From: Galeopsis tetrahit
Taxonomy: Eukaryota > Streptophyta > Magnoliopsida > Lamiales > Lamiaceae
DNA: 64,000 bases
NCBI GenBank assembly: GCA_963675135.1
Contig: OY776125.1
Location: forward strand, 62,137,441-62,201,440
Reading direction: 5' to 3'
The notes under the pieces were generated by a model that was not told the origin of the DNA, ran no database searches, and saw nothing but the letters and a program-made list of their open reading frames with translations. Within the stretch, counting starts at the first letter, position 1; each line of letters starts with the position of its first letter. The translations under genes and the position numbers were made by a program. Positions 1 through 12,981 of this stretch are shown here, piece by piece.

Positions 1-371
1 TCATCCATTCACTTAATCTCTCTTTACGTCTCGCTAATTGCAAAGGAGTTAACCATTACCAATTCACATTCGTTCTAGAGTTGTTGTTTTCTCTAACACG
101 TTTATAGTGCCATTTAACCTCGAAAATACAAAAATGAGGTGTTTTGTTGGATTACTTCGTGACCAAGCAAACTTTATGTTTTCTTTATTTTGCGGAAAAT
201 CACATTCGTCAATGTTCAAAAACTCTATATTTTATCCCACTATAATGTGGAAGTGCACTTTCATCTATTCACTCAATCTCTCTTTTTGAAAATTCTCACG
301 AGTTGCAAAAGAGTTAACCATTACCAATTCAAATTCGTTCTAGTGTTGTTGTTTTCTCTTACACGTTTATA

Positions 372-631
372 GTGCCATTTAACCTCGAAAATACCAAAAT
401 GAAGTGTTTTGTAGGATTGCTTCGTGAGCAAACAAAATTTATGTTTTCTTTATTTTGCGGAAAATCACATTCGTCAGTGTTCAAAAACTCTATAGTTTAT
501 CCCACTGTAATGCGGAAGTGCACTTTCATCCATTCACTTAATCTCTCTTTACGTCTCGCTAATTGCAAAGGAGTTAACCATTACCAATTCACATTCGTTC
601 TAGAGTTGTTGTTTTCTCTAACACGTTTATA
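372..631 (+). repeat. Representative type A satellite monomer (260 bp)
   Basis: Type A monomers are recognised by the segment CTCTTTACGTCTCGCTAATTG in their last third, followed by AATTCACATTCGTTCTAGAG. The usual length is 260 bp; variants are 257 bp (deletion at 1422-1678 and its copies), 259 bp, 262 bp, and 263 bp (a TAT duplication giving TTTATTATCCC, for example 5882-6144). Type A differs from type B mainly in the 30 bp before the conserved AACCATTACCAATTCA box and is otherwise roughly 90% alike by eye. Confidence 0.9.
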
Positions 632-896
632 GTGCCATTTAACCTCGAAAATACAAAAATGAGGTGTTTTGTTGGATTACTTCGTGACCAAGCAAACTTT
701 ATGTTTTCTTTATTTTGCGGAAAATCACATTCGTCAATGTTCAAAAACTCTATATTTTATCCCACTATAATGTGGAAGTGCACTTTCATCTATTCACTCA
801 ATCTCTCTTTTTGAAAATTCTCACGAGTTGCAAAAGAGTTAACCATTACCAATTCAAATTCGTTCTAGTGTTGTTGTTTTCTCTTACACGTTTATA
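632..896 (+). repeat. Representative type B satellite monomer (265 bp)
   Basis: Type B monomers carry CTCTTTTTGAAAATTCTCACG in place of the type A segment, followed by AATTCAAATTCGTTCTAGTG. Their length is almost always 265 bp. With the preceding type A monomer they make the 525-bp dimer that is the basic repeat of the array. The TTTTTGA puts a stop in the frame that stays open through most of a type A monomer, which is why open frames here come in alternating lengths of about 60 and 86 codons. Confidence 0.9.
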
Positions 897-2468
897 GTGC
901 CATTTAATCTCGAAAATACCAAAATGAAGTGTTTTGTAGGATTGCTTCATGAGCAAACAAAATTTATGTTTTCTTTATTTTGCGGAAAATCACATTCGTC
1001 AGTGTTCAAAAACTCTATAGTTTATCCCACTGTAATGCGGAAGTGCACTTTCATCCATTCACTTAATCTCTCTTTACGTCTCGCTAATTGCAAATGAGTT
1101 AACCATTACCAATTCACATTTGTTCTAGAATTGTTGTTTTCTCTAACACGTTTATAGTGTCATTTAACCTTAAAAATACAAAAATGAGGTGTTTTTTTGG
1201 ATTACTTCGTGACCAAGCAAACTTTATGTTTTCTTTATTTTGCGGAAAATCACATTCGTCAATGTTCAAAAACTCTATATTTTATCCCACTATAATGTGG
1301 AAGTGCACTTTCATCTATTCACTCAATCTCTCTTTTTGAAAATTCTCACCAGTTGCAAAAGAGTTAACCATTACCAATTCAAATTCGTTCTAGTGTTGTT
1401 GTTTTCTCTTACACGTTTATAGTGCCATTTAACCTCGAAAATACCAAAATGAAGTGTTTTGTAGAATTGCTTCGTGACCAAGCAAACTTTATGTTTTCTT
1501 TATTTTGCGGAGAAACACATTCGTTAGTGTTCAAAAACTCTATAGTTTATGCCCACAATAATGTGGAAGTGCACTTTCATCGATTCACTCATTTTACGTC
1601 TCACTAATTGCAAAAGAGTTAACCATTACCAATTCACATTCGTTCTAGGGTTGTTGTTTTTTCTCTAACACGTTTATAGTGCCATTTAATCTCGAAAATA
1701 CCAAAATGAGGTGTTTTGTTGGATTGCTTCGTTACCAAGCAAACTTTATGTTTTCTTTATTTTACGGAAAAACACAATCGGCAGTGTTCAAAAACTCTAT
1801 AGTTTATCCCACTGTAATGTGTAAGTGCACTTTCATCGATTCGCTCATTCTCTCTTTTTGAAAATTCTCACGAGTTGCAAAAGACTTAACCATTACCAAT
1901 TCAAATTCGTTCTAGTGTTTTTGTTTTCTCTTACACGTTTATAGTGCCATTTAACATCGAAAATACCAAAATGAAGTGTTTTGAAGGATTGCTTCGTGAC
2001 CAAGCAAACTTTATGTTTTCTTTATTTTGCGGAAAATCACATTCGTCAGTGTTCAAAAACTCTATAGTTTATCCCACTGTAATGTGGAAGTGCACTTTCA
2101 TCGATTCACTCAATCTCTCTTTACGTCTCGCTAGTTGTAAAGGAGTTAACCATTACCAATTCACATTCGTTCTAGAGTTGTTGTTTTCTCTAACACGTTT
2201 ATAGTGCCATTTAACCTCGAAAATACAAAAATGAGGTGTTTTGTTGGATTACTTCGTGACCAAGCAAACTTTATGTTTTCTTTATTTTCCGGAAAATCAC
2301 ATTCTTCAGTGTTCAAAAACTCTATATTTTATCCCACTATAATGTGTAAGTTCACTTTCATCGATTCGCTCATTCTCTCTTTTTGAAAATTCTCACGAGT
2401 TGCAAAAGAATTAACCATTACCAATTCAAATTCGTTCTAGTGTTGTTGTTTTCTCTTACACGTTTATA

Positions 2469-2986
2469 GTGCCATTTAACCTCGAAAAAACCAAATGAAG
2501 TGTTTTGTAGGATTGCTTCGTGACCAAGTAAACTTTATGTTTTCTTTATTTTGCGGAAAATCACATTCGTTAGTGTTCAAAAACTATATAGTTTATCCCA
2601 CTGTAATGTGGAAGTGCACTTTCATCGATTCACTCAATCTCTCTTTACGTCTCGCTAATTGCAAAGGAGTTAACCATTACCAATTCACATTCTTTCTAGA
2701 GTTGTTGTTTTCTCCAACACGTTTATAGTGCTAATTAACCTCGAAAATACAAAAATGAGGTGTTTTGTTGGATTGCTTCGTGACCAAGCAAACTTTATGT
2801 TTTCTTTATTTTGCGGAAATTCACATTTGTTAGTGTTCAAAAACTTTATAGTTTATCCCACTATAATGTGGAATTGCACTTTCATCGATTCACTCAATCT
2901 CTCTTTACGTCTCGCTAATTGCAAAGGAGTTAACCATTACCAATTCACATTCGTTCTAGAGTTGTTTTTTCTCTAACACGTTTATA
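2469..2986 (+). repeat. Two consecutive type A monomers breaking the A-B alternation
   Basis: Monomers 2469 and 2728 (259 bp each) both have the type A segment TTTACGTCTCGC, flanked by type B at 2204 and 2987. The same A-A pair recurs at 20071/20330, 35045/35304 and 46338/46597, once per super-repeat. The monomer at 2728 also has TATAGTGCTAATTAACC and GGAATTGCACTT. Confidence 0.85.
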
Positions 2987-4303
2987 GTGCCATTTAACCT
3001 CGAAAATACAAAAATGAGGTGTTTTGTTGGATTACTTCGTGACCAAGCAAACTTTATGTTTTCTTTATTTTCCGGAAAATCACATTCTTCAGTGTTCAAA
3101 AACTCTATATTTTGTCCCACTGTAATGTGTAAGTTCACTTTCATCGATTCGCACATTCTCTCTTTTTGAAAATTCTCACGAGTTGCAAAAGAATTAACCA
3201 TTACCAATTCAAATTCGTTCTAGCGTTGTTGTTTTCTCTTACACGTTTATAGGGCCATTTAACCTCGAAAAAACCAAAATGAAGTGTTTTGTAGGATTGC
3301 TTCATGACCAAGTAAACTTTATGTTTTCTTTATTTTGCGGAAAATCACATTCGTTAGTGTACAAAAACTCTATAATTTTTATCCCACTGTAATGTGGAAG
3401 TGCACTTTCATCGATTCACTAAATCTCTCTTTACGTCTCGCTAATTGCAAAGGAGTTAACCATTACCAATTCACATTCGTTCTAGAGTTGTTGTTTTCTC
3501 TAACACGTTTATAGTGCCATTTAACCTCGAAAATACCAAAATGAAGTGTTTTGTAGGATTGCTTCGTGAGCAAACAAAATTTATGTTTTCTTTATTTTAC
3601 GGAAAAACACATTCGTCAGATTTCAAAAACTATATAGTTTATCCCACTGTAATGCGTAAGTGCACATTCATCGATTCGCTCATTCTCTCTTTTTGAAAAT
3701 TCTCACGAGTTGCAAAAGAGTTAACCATTACCAATTCAAATTCGTTCTAGTGTTGTTGTTTTCTCTTACACGTTTATAGTGCCATTTAACCTCGAAAATA
3801 CCAAAATGAATTGTTTTGTAGGATTGCTTCGTGAGCAAACAAAATTTATGTTTTCTTTATTTTGCGGAAAATCACATTCGTCAGTGTTCAAAAACTCTAT
3901 AGTTTATCCCACTGTAATGCGGAAGTGCACTTTCATCCATTCACTTAATCTCTCTTTACGTCTCGCTAATTGCAAAGGAGTTAACCATTACCAATTCACA
4001 TTCGTTCTAGAGTTGTTGTGTTCTCTAACACGTTTATAGTGTCATTTAACCTCGAAAATACAAAAATGAGGTGTTTTGTTGGATTACTTCGTGACCAAGC
4101 AAACTTTATGTTTTCTTTATTTTGCGGAAAATCACATTCGTCAATGTTCAAAAACTCTATATTTTATCCCACTATAATGTGGAAGTGCACTTTCATCTAT
4201 TCACTCAATCTCTCTTTTTGAAAATTCTCACGAGTTGCAAAAGACTTAACCATTACCAATTCAAATTCGTTCTAGTGTTGTTGTTTTCTCTTACACGTTT
4301 ATA

Positions 4304-4563
4304 GTGCCATTTAACATCGAAAATATCAAAATGAAGTGTTTTGAAGGATTTCTTCGTGACCAAGCAAACTTTATGTTTTCTTTATTTTGTGGAAAATCAC
4401 ATTCGTCAGTGTTCAAAAACTCTATAGTTTATCCCACTGTAATGCGGAAGTGCACTTTCATCCATTCACTTAATCTCTCTTTACGTCTCGCTAATTGCAA
4501 AGGAGTTAACCATTACCAATTCACATTCGTTCTAGAGTTGTTGTGTTCTCTAACACGTTTATA
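4304..4563 (+). repeat. Recombinant satellite monomer marking an extra 525-bp dimer (unit I only)
   Basis: The left part is the GAAGGATTTCTTCG type, the right part the AATGCGGAAG / TCATCCATTC type, and the TTTATTATCCC insertion expected in the former is missing. Monomers 4039 and 4564 on either side are the same TATAGTGTCATTT variant, so a dimer was duplicated here. The corresponding monomers in the other units (21906, 36880, 48173) are not recombinant. Confidence 0.75.
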
Positions 4564-5091
4564 GTGTCATTTAACCTCGAAAATACAAAAATGAGGTGTT
4601 TTGTTGGATTACTTCGTGACCAAGCAAACTTTATGTTTTCTTTATTTTGCGGAAAATCACATTCGTCAATGTTCAAAAACTCTATATTTTATCCCACTAT
4701 AATGTGGAAGTGCACTTTCATCTATTCACTCAATCTCTCTTTTTGAAAATTCTCACGAGTTGCAAAAGACTTAACCATTACCAATTCAAATTCGTTCTAG
4801 TGTTGTTGTTTTCTCTTACACGTTTATAGTGCCATTTAACATCGAAAATATCAAAATGAAGTGTTTTGAAGGATTTCTTCGTGACCAAGCAAACTTTATG
4901 TTTTCTTTATTTTGCGGAAAATCACATTCGCCAGTGTTCAAAAACTCTATAGTTTATTATCCCACTGTAATGTGGAAGTGCACTTTCATCGATTCACTCA
5001 ATCTCTCTTTACGTCTCGCTAGTTGCAAAGGAGTTAACCATTACCAATTCACATTCGTTCTAGAGTTGTTGTTTTCTCTAACACGTTTATA

Positions 5092-8000
5092 GTGCCATTT
5101 AACCTCGAAAACACCAAAATGAAGTGTTTTGTAGGATTGCTTCGTAAGCAAACAAAATTTATGTTTTCTTTATTTTACGGAAAAACACATTCGTCAGAGT
5201 TCAAAAACTATATAGTTTATCCCACTGTAATGCGTAAGTGCACTTTCATCGATTCGCTCATTCTCTCTTTTTGAAAATTCTGACGAGTTGCAAAAGAGTT
5301 AACCATTACCAATTCAAATTCGTTCTAGTGTTGTTGTTTTCTCTTACACGTTTATAGTGCCATTTAACCTCGAAAATACCAAAATGAAGTGTTTTGTAGG
5401 ATTGCTTCGTGAGCAAACAAAATTTATGTTTTCTTTGTTTTGCGGAAAATCACATTCGTCAGTGTTCAAAAACTCTATAGTTTATCCCACTGTAATGCGG
5501 AAGTGCACTTTCATCCATTCACTTAATCTCTCTTTACGTCTCGCTAATTGCAAAGGAGTTAACCATTACCAATTCACATTCGTTCTAGAGTTGTTGTTTT
5601 CTCTAACACGTTTATAGTGCCATTTAACCTCGAAAATACAAAAATGAGGTGTTTTGTTGGATTACTTCGTGACCAAGCAAACTTTATGTTTTCTTTATTT
5701 TGCGGAAAATCACATTCGTCAATGTTCAAAAACTCTATATTTTATCCCACTATAATGTGGAAGTGCACTTTCATCTATTCACTCAATCTCTCTTTTTGAA
5801 AATTCTCACGAGTTGCAAAAGACTTAACCATTACCAATTCAAATTCGTTCTAGTGTTGTTGTTTTCTCTTACACGTTTATAGTGCCATTTAACATCGAAA
5901 ATATCAAAATGAAGTGTTTTGAAGGATTTCTTCGTGACCAAGCAAACTTTATGTTTTCTTTATTTTGCGGAAAATCACATTCGTCAGTGTTCAAAAACTC
6001 TATAGTTTATTATCCCACTGTAATGTGGAAGTGCACTTTCATCGATTCACTCAATCTCTCTTTACGTCTCGCTAGTTGCAAAGGAGTTAACCATTACCAA
6101 TTCACATTCTTTCTAGAGTTGTTGTTTTCTCTAACACGTTTATAGTGCCATTTAATCTCGAAAATACCAAAATGAGGTGTTTTGTTGGATTGCTTCGTTA
6201 CCAAGCAAACTTTATGTTTTCTTTATTTTACGGAAAAACACAATCGGCAGTGTTCAAAAACTCTATAGTTTATCCCACTGTAATGTGTAAGTGCACTTTC
6301 ATCGATTCGCTCATTCTCTCTTTTTGAAAATTCTCACGAGTTGCAAAAGACTTAACCATTACCAATTCAAATTCGTTCTAGTGTTGTTCTTTTCTCTTAC
6401 ACGTTTATAGTGCCATTTAACATCGAAAATACCAAAATGAAGTGTTTTGAAGGATTGCTTCGTGACCAAGAAAACTTTATGTTTTCTTTATTTTGCGGAA
6501 AATCACATTCGCCAGTGTTCAAAAACTCTATAGTTTATCCCACTGTAATGTGGAAGTGCACTTTCATCGATTCACTCAATCTCTCTTTACGTCTCGCTAA
6601 TTGCAAAGGAGTTAACCATTACCAATTCACATTCGTTCTAGAGTTGTTGTTTTCTCTAACACGTTTATAGTGCCATTTAACCTCGAAAACACCAAAATGA
6701 AGTGTTTTGTAGGATTGCTTCGTAAGCAAACAAAATTTATGTTTTCTTTATTTTACGGAAAAACACATTCGTCAGAGTTCAAAAACTATATAGTTTATCC
6801 CACTGTAATGCGTAAGTGCACTTTCATCGATTCGCTCATTCTCTCTTTTTGAAAATTCTGACGAGTTGCAAAAGAGTTAACCATTACCAATTCAAATTCG
6901 TTCTAGTGTTGTTGTTTTCTCTTACACGTTTATAGTGCCATTTAACCTCGAAAATACCAAAATGAAGTGTTTTGTAGGATTGCTTCGTGAGCAAACAAAA
7001 TTTATGTTTTCTTTGTTTTGCGGAAAATCACATTCGTCAGTGTTCAAAAACTCTATAGTTTATCCCACTGTAATGCGGAAGTGCACTTTCATCCATTCAC
7101 TTAATCTCTCTTTACGTCTCGCTAATTGCAAAGGAGTTAACCATTACCAATTCACATTCGTTCTAGAGTTGTTGTTTTCTCTAACACGTTTATAGTGCCA
7201 TTTAACCTCGAAAATACAAAAATGAGGTGTTTTGTTGGATTACTTCGTGACCAAGCAAACTTTATGTTTTCTTTATTTTGCGGAAAATCACATTCGTCAA
7301 TGTTCAAAAACTCTATATTTTATCCCACTATAATGTGGAAGTGCACTTTCATCTATTCACTCAATCTCTCTTTTTGAAAATTCTCACGAGTTGCAAAAGA
7401 CTTAACCATTACCAATTCAAATTCGTTCTAGTGTTGTTGTTTTCTCTTACACGTTTATAGTGCCATTTAACATCGAAAATATCAAAATGAAGTGTTTTGA
7501 AGGATTTCTTCGTGACCAAGCAAACTTTATGTTTTCTTTATTTTGCGGAAAATCACATTCGTCAGTGTTCAAAAACTCTATAGTTTATTATCCCACTGTA
7601 ATGTGGAAGTGCACTTTCATCGATTCACTCAATCTCTCTTTACGTCTCGCTAGTTGCAAAGGAGTTAACCATTACCAATTCACATTCTTTCTAGAGTTGT
7701 TGTTTTCTCTAACACGTTTATAGTGCCATTTAATCTCGAAAATACCAAAATGAGGTGTTTTGTTGGATTGCTTCGTTACCAAGCAAACTTTATGTTTTCT
7801 TTATTTTACGGAAAAACACAATCGGCAGTGTTCAAAAACTCTATAGTTTATCCCACTGTAATGTGTAAGTGCACTTTCATCGATTCGCTCATTCTCTCTT
7901 TTTGAAAATTCTCACGAGTTGCAAAAGACTTAACCATTACCAATTCAAATTCGTTCTAGTGTTGTTCTTTTCTCTTACACGTTTATAGTGCCATTTAACA

Positions 8001-11000
8001 TCGAAAATACCAAAATGAAGTGTTTTGAAGGATTGCTTCGTGACCAAGAAAACTTTATGTTTTCTTTATTTTGCGGAAAATCACATTCGCCAGTGTTCAA
8101 AAACTCTATAGTTTATCCCACTGTAATGTGGAAGTGCACTTTCATCGATTCACTCAATCTCTCTTTACGTCTCGCTAATTGCAAAGGAGTTAACCATTAC
8201 CAATTCACATTCGTTCTAGAGTTGTTGTTTTCTCTAACACGTTTATAGTGCCATTTAACCTCGAAAACACCAAAATGAAGTGTTTTGTAGGATTGCTTCG
8301 TAAGCAAACAAAATTTATGTTTTCTTTATTTTACGGAAAAACACATTCGTCAGAGTTCAAAAACTATATAGTTTATCCCACTGTAATGCGTAAGTGCACT
8401 TTCATCGATTCGCTCATTCTCTCTTTTTGAAAATTCTGACGAGTTGCAAAAGAGTTAACCATTACCAATTCAAATTCGTTCTAGTGTTGTTGTTTTCTCT
8501 TACACGTTTATAGTGCCATTTAACCTCGAAAATACCAAAATGAAGTGTTTTGTAGGATTGCTTCGTGAGCAAACAAAATTTATGTTTTCTTTGTTTTGCG
8601 GAAAATCACATTCGTCAGTGTTCAAAAACTCTATAGTTTATCCCACTGTAATGCGGAAGTGCACTTTCATCCATTCACTTAATCTCTCTTTACGTCTCGC
8701 TAATTGCAAAGGAGTTAACCATTACCAATTCACATTCGTTCTAGAGTTGTTGTTTTCTCTAACACGTTTATAGTGCCATTTAACCTCGAAAATACAAAAA
8801 TGAGGTGTTTTGTTGGATTACTTCGTGACCAAGCAAACTTTATGTTTTCTTTATTTTGCGGAAAATCACATTCGTCAATGTTCAAAAACTCTATATTTTA
8901 TCCCACTATAATGTGGAAGTGCACTTTCATCTATTCACTCAATCTCTCTTTTTGAAAATTCTCACGAGTTGCAAAAGACTTAACCATTACCAATTCAAAT
9001 TCGTTCTAGTGTTGTTGTTTTCTCTTACACGTTTATAGTGCCATTTAACATCGAAAATATCAAAATGAAGTGTTTTGAAGGATTTCTTCGTGACCAAGCA
9101 AACTTTATGTTTTCTTTATTTTGCGGAAAATCACATTCGTCAGTGTTCAAAAACTCTATAGTTTATTATCCCACTGTAATGTGGAAGTGCACTTTCATCG
9201 ATTCACTCAATCTCTCTTTACGTCTCGCTAGTTGCAAAGGAGTTAACCATTACCAATTCACATTCTTTCTAGAGTTGTTGTTTTCTCTAACACGTTTATA
9301 GTGCCATTTAATCTCGAAAATACCAAAATGAGGTGTTTTGTTGGATTGCTTCGTTACCAAGCAAACTTTATGTTTTCTTTATTTTACGGAAAAACACAAT
9401 CGGCAGTGTTCAAAAACTCTATAGTTTATCCCACTGTAATGTGTAAGTGCACTTTCATCGATTCGCTCATTCTCTCTTTTTGAAAATTCTCACGAGTTGC
9501 AAAAGACTTAACCATTACCAATTCAAATTCGTTCTAGTGTTGTTCTTTTCTCTTACACGTTTATAGTGCCATTTAACATCGAAAATACCAAAATGAAGTG
9601 TTTTGAAGGATTGCTTCGTGACCAAGAAAACTTTATGTTTTCTTTATTTTGCGGAAAATCACATTCGCCAGTGTTCAAAAACTCTATAGTTTATCCCACT
9701 GTAATGTGGAAGTGCACTTTCATCGATTCACTCAATCTCTCTTTACGTCTCGCTAATTGCAAAGGAGTTAACCATTACCAATTCACATTCGTTCTAGAGT
9801 TGTTGTTTTCTCTAACACGTTTATAGTGCCATTTAACCTCGAAAACACCAAAATGAAGTGTTTTGTAGGATTGCTTCGTAAGCAAACAAAATTTATGTTT
9901 TCTTTATTTTACGGAAAAACACATTCGTCAGAGTTCAAAAACTATATAGTTTATCCCACTGTAATGCGTAAGTGCACTTTCATCGATTCGCTCATTCTCT
10001 CTTTTTGAAAATTCTGACGAGTTGCAAAAGAGTTAACCATTACCAATTCAAATTCGTTCTAGTGTTGTTGTTTTCTCTTACACGTTTATAGTGCCATTTA
10101 ACCTCGAAAATACCAAAATGAAGTGTTTTGTAGGATTGCTTCGTGAGCAAACAAAATTTATGTTTTCTTTGTTTTGCGGAAAATCACATTCGTCAGTGTT
10201 CAAAAACTCTATAGTTTATCCCACTGTAATGCGGAAGTGCACTTTCATCCATTCACTTAATCTCTCTTTACGTCTCGCTAATTGCAAAGGAGTTAACCAT
10301 TACCAATTCACATTCGTTCTAGAGTTGTTGTTTTCTCTAACACGTTTATAGTGCCATTTAACCTCGAAAATACAAAAATGAGGTGTTTTGTTGGATTACT
10401 TCGTGACCAAGCAAACTTTATGTTTTCTTTATTTTGCGGAAAATCACATTCGTCAATGTTCAAAAACTCTATATTTTATCCCACTATAATGTGGAAGTGC
10501 ACTTTCATCTATTCACTCAATCTCTCTTTTTGAAAATTCTCACGAGTTGCAAAAGACTTAACCATTACCAATTCAAATTCGTTCTAGTGTTGTTGTTTTC
10601 TCTTACACGTTTATAGTGCCATTTAACATCGAAAATATCAAAATGAAGTGTTTTGAAGGATTTCTTCGTGACCAAGCAAACTTTATGTTTTCTTTATTTT
10701 GCGGAAAATCACATTCGTCAGTGTTCAAAAACTCTATAGTTTATTATCCCACTGTAATGTGGAAGTGCACTTTCATCGATTCACTCAATCTCTCTTTACG
10801 TCTCGCTAGTTGCAAAGGAGTTAACCATTACCAATTCACATTCTTTCTAGAGTTGTTGTTTTCTCTAACACGTTTATAGTGCCATTTAATCTCGAAAATA
10901 CCAAAATGAGGTGTTTTGTTGGATTGCTTCGTTACCAAGCAAACTTTATGTTTTCTTTATTTTACGGAAAAACACAATCGGCAGTGTTCAAAAACTCTAT

Positions 11001-12981
11001 AGTTTATCCCACTGTAATGTGTAAGTGCACTTTCATCGATTCGCTCATTCTCTCTTTTTGAAAATTCTCACGAGTTGCAAAAGACTTAACCATTACCAAT
11101 TCAAATTCGTTCTAGTGTTGTTCTTTTCTCTTACACGTTTATAGTGCCATTTAACATCGAAAATACCAAAATGAAGTGTTTTGAAGGATTGCTTCGTGAC
11201 CAAGAAAACTTTATGTTTTCTTTATTTTGCGGAAAATCACATTCGCCAGTGTTCAAAAACTCTATAGTTTATCCCACTGTAATGTGGAAGTGCACTTTCA
11301 TCGATTCACTCAATCTCTCTTTACGTCTCGCTAATTGCAAAGGAGTTAACCATTACCAATTCACATTCGTTCTAGAGTTGTTGTTTTCTCTAACACGTTT
11401 ATAGTGCCATTTAACCTCGAAAACACCAAAATGAAGTGTTTTGTAGGATTGCTTCGTAAGCAAACAAAATTTATGTTTTCTTTATTTTACGGAAAAACAC
11501 ATTCGTCAGAGTTCAAAAACTATATAGTTTATCCCACTGTAATGCGTAAGTGCACTTTCATCGATTCGCTCATTCTCTCTTTTTGAAAATTCTGACGAGT
11601 TGCAAAAGAGTTAACCATTACCAATTCAAATTCGTTCTAGTGTTGTTGTTTTCTCTTACACGTTTATAGTGCCATTTAACCTCGAAAATACCAAAATGAA
11701 GTGTTTTGTAGGATTGCTTCGTGAGCAAACAAAATTTATGTTTTCTTTGTTTTGCGGAAAATCACATTCGTCAGTGTTCAAAAACTCTATAGTTTATCCC
11801 ACTGTAATGCGGAAGTGCACTTTCATCCATTCACTTAATCTCTCTTTACGTCTCGCTAATTGCAAAGGAGTTAACCATTACCAATTCACATTCGTTCTAG
11901 AGTTGTTGTTTTCTCTAACACGTTTATAGTGCCATTTAACCTCGAAAATACAAAAATGAGGTGTTTTGTTGGATTACTTCGTGACCAAGCAAACTTTATG
12001 TTTTCTTTATTTTGCGGAAAATCACATTCGTCAATGTTCAAAAACTCTATATTTTATCCCACTATAATGTGGAAGTGCACTTTCATCTATTCACTCAATC
12101 TCTCTTTTTGAAAATTCTCACGAGTTGCAAAAGACTTAACCATTACCAATTCAAATTCGTTCTAGTGTTGTTGTTTTCTCTTACACGTTTATAGTGCCAT
12201 TTAACATCGAAAATATCAAAATGAAGTGTTTTGAAGGATTTCTTCGTGACCAAGCAAACTTTATGTTTTCTTTATTTTGCGGAAAATCACATTCGTCAGT
12301 GTTCAAAAACTCTATAGTTTATTATCCCACTGTAATGTGGAAGTGCACTTTCATCGATTCACTCAATCTCTCTTTACGTCTCGCTAGTTGCAAAGGAGTT
12401 AACCATTACCAATTCACATTCTTTCTAGAGTTGTTGTTTTCTCTAACACGTTTATAGTGCCATTTAATCTCGAAAATACCAAAATGAGGTGTTTTGTTGG
12501 ATTGCTTCGTTACCAAGCAAACTTTATGTTTTCTTTATTTTACGGAAAAACACAATCGGCAGTGTTCAAAAACTCTATAGTTTATCCCACTGTAATGTGT
12601 AAGTGCACTTTCATCGATTCGCTCATTCTCTCTTTTTGAAAATTCTCACGAGTTGCAAAAGACTTAACCATTACCAATTCAAATTCGTTTTAGTGTTGTT
12701 GTTTTCTCTTACACGTCTATAGTGCCATTTAACATCGAAAATACAAAAATGAAGTGTTTTGAAGGATTGCTTCGTGACCAAGAAAACTTTATGTTTTCTT
12801 TATTTTGCGGAAAATCACATTCGCCAGTGTTCAAAAACTCTATAGTTTATCCCACTGTAATGTTGAAGTGCACTTTCATCGATTCACTCAATCTCTCTTT
12901 ACGTCTCGCTAGTTGCAAAGGAGTTAACCATTACCAATTCACATTCTTTCTAGAGTTGTTGTTTTCTCTAACACGTTTATA
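5092..12981 (+). repeat. Five tandem 1,578-bp hexamer higher-order repeats (super-repeat I)
   Basis: Copies start at 5092, 6670, 8248, 9826 and 11404. Each is six monomers of 265, 260, 265, 263, 265 and 260 bp in the order B-A-B-A-B-A. Each position has its own diagnostic changes: CGTAAGCAAAC in monomer 1, TTTGTTTTGCGG in monomer 2, the TTTATTATCCC insertion in monomer 4, CGTTACCAAGC with CACAATCGGC in monomer 5, and CAAGAAAACT in monomer 6. Copies look identical over long stretches. The sixth monomer of the last copy (12722) is a variant that opens the cassette. Confidence 0.92.

Larger units (their letters stand above)
1..896 (+). repeat. Right end of a further satellite super-repeat (unit 0)
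   Basis: These monomers correspond, at an offset of 17,602 bp, to 17603-18498, the tail of super-repeat I. They are alternating A and B monomers of the plain dimer type. The rest of this super-repeat lies left of the window. Confidence 0.75.

Noticed and set aside
2956..3207. Minus-strand 83-codon open frame, repeated at 20558, 35532 and 46825
   Set aside because: It lies in the same satellite segment of each super-repeat and is explained by a few base changes removing stops. No family resemblance was seen.
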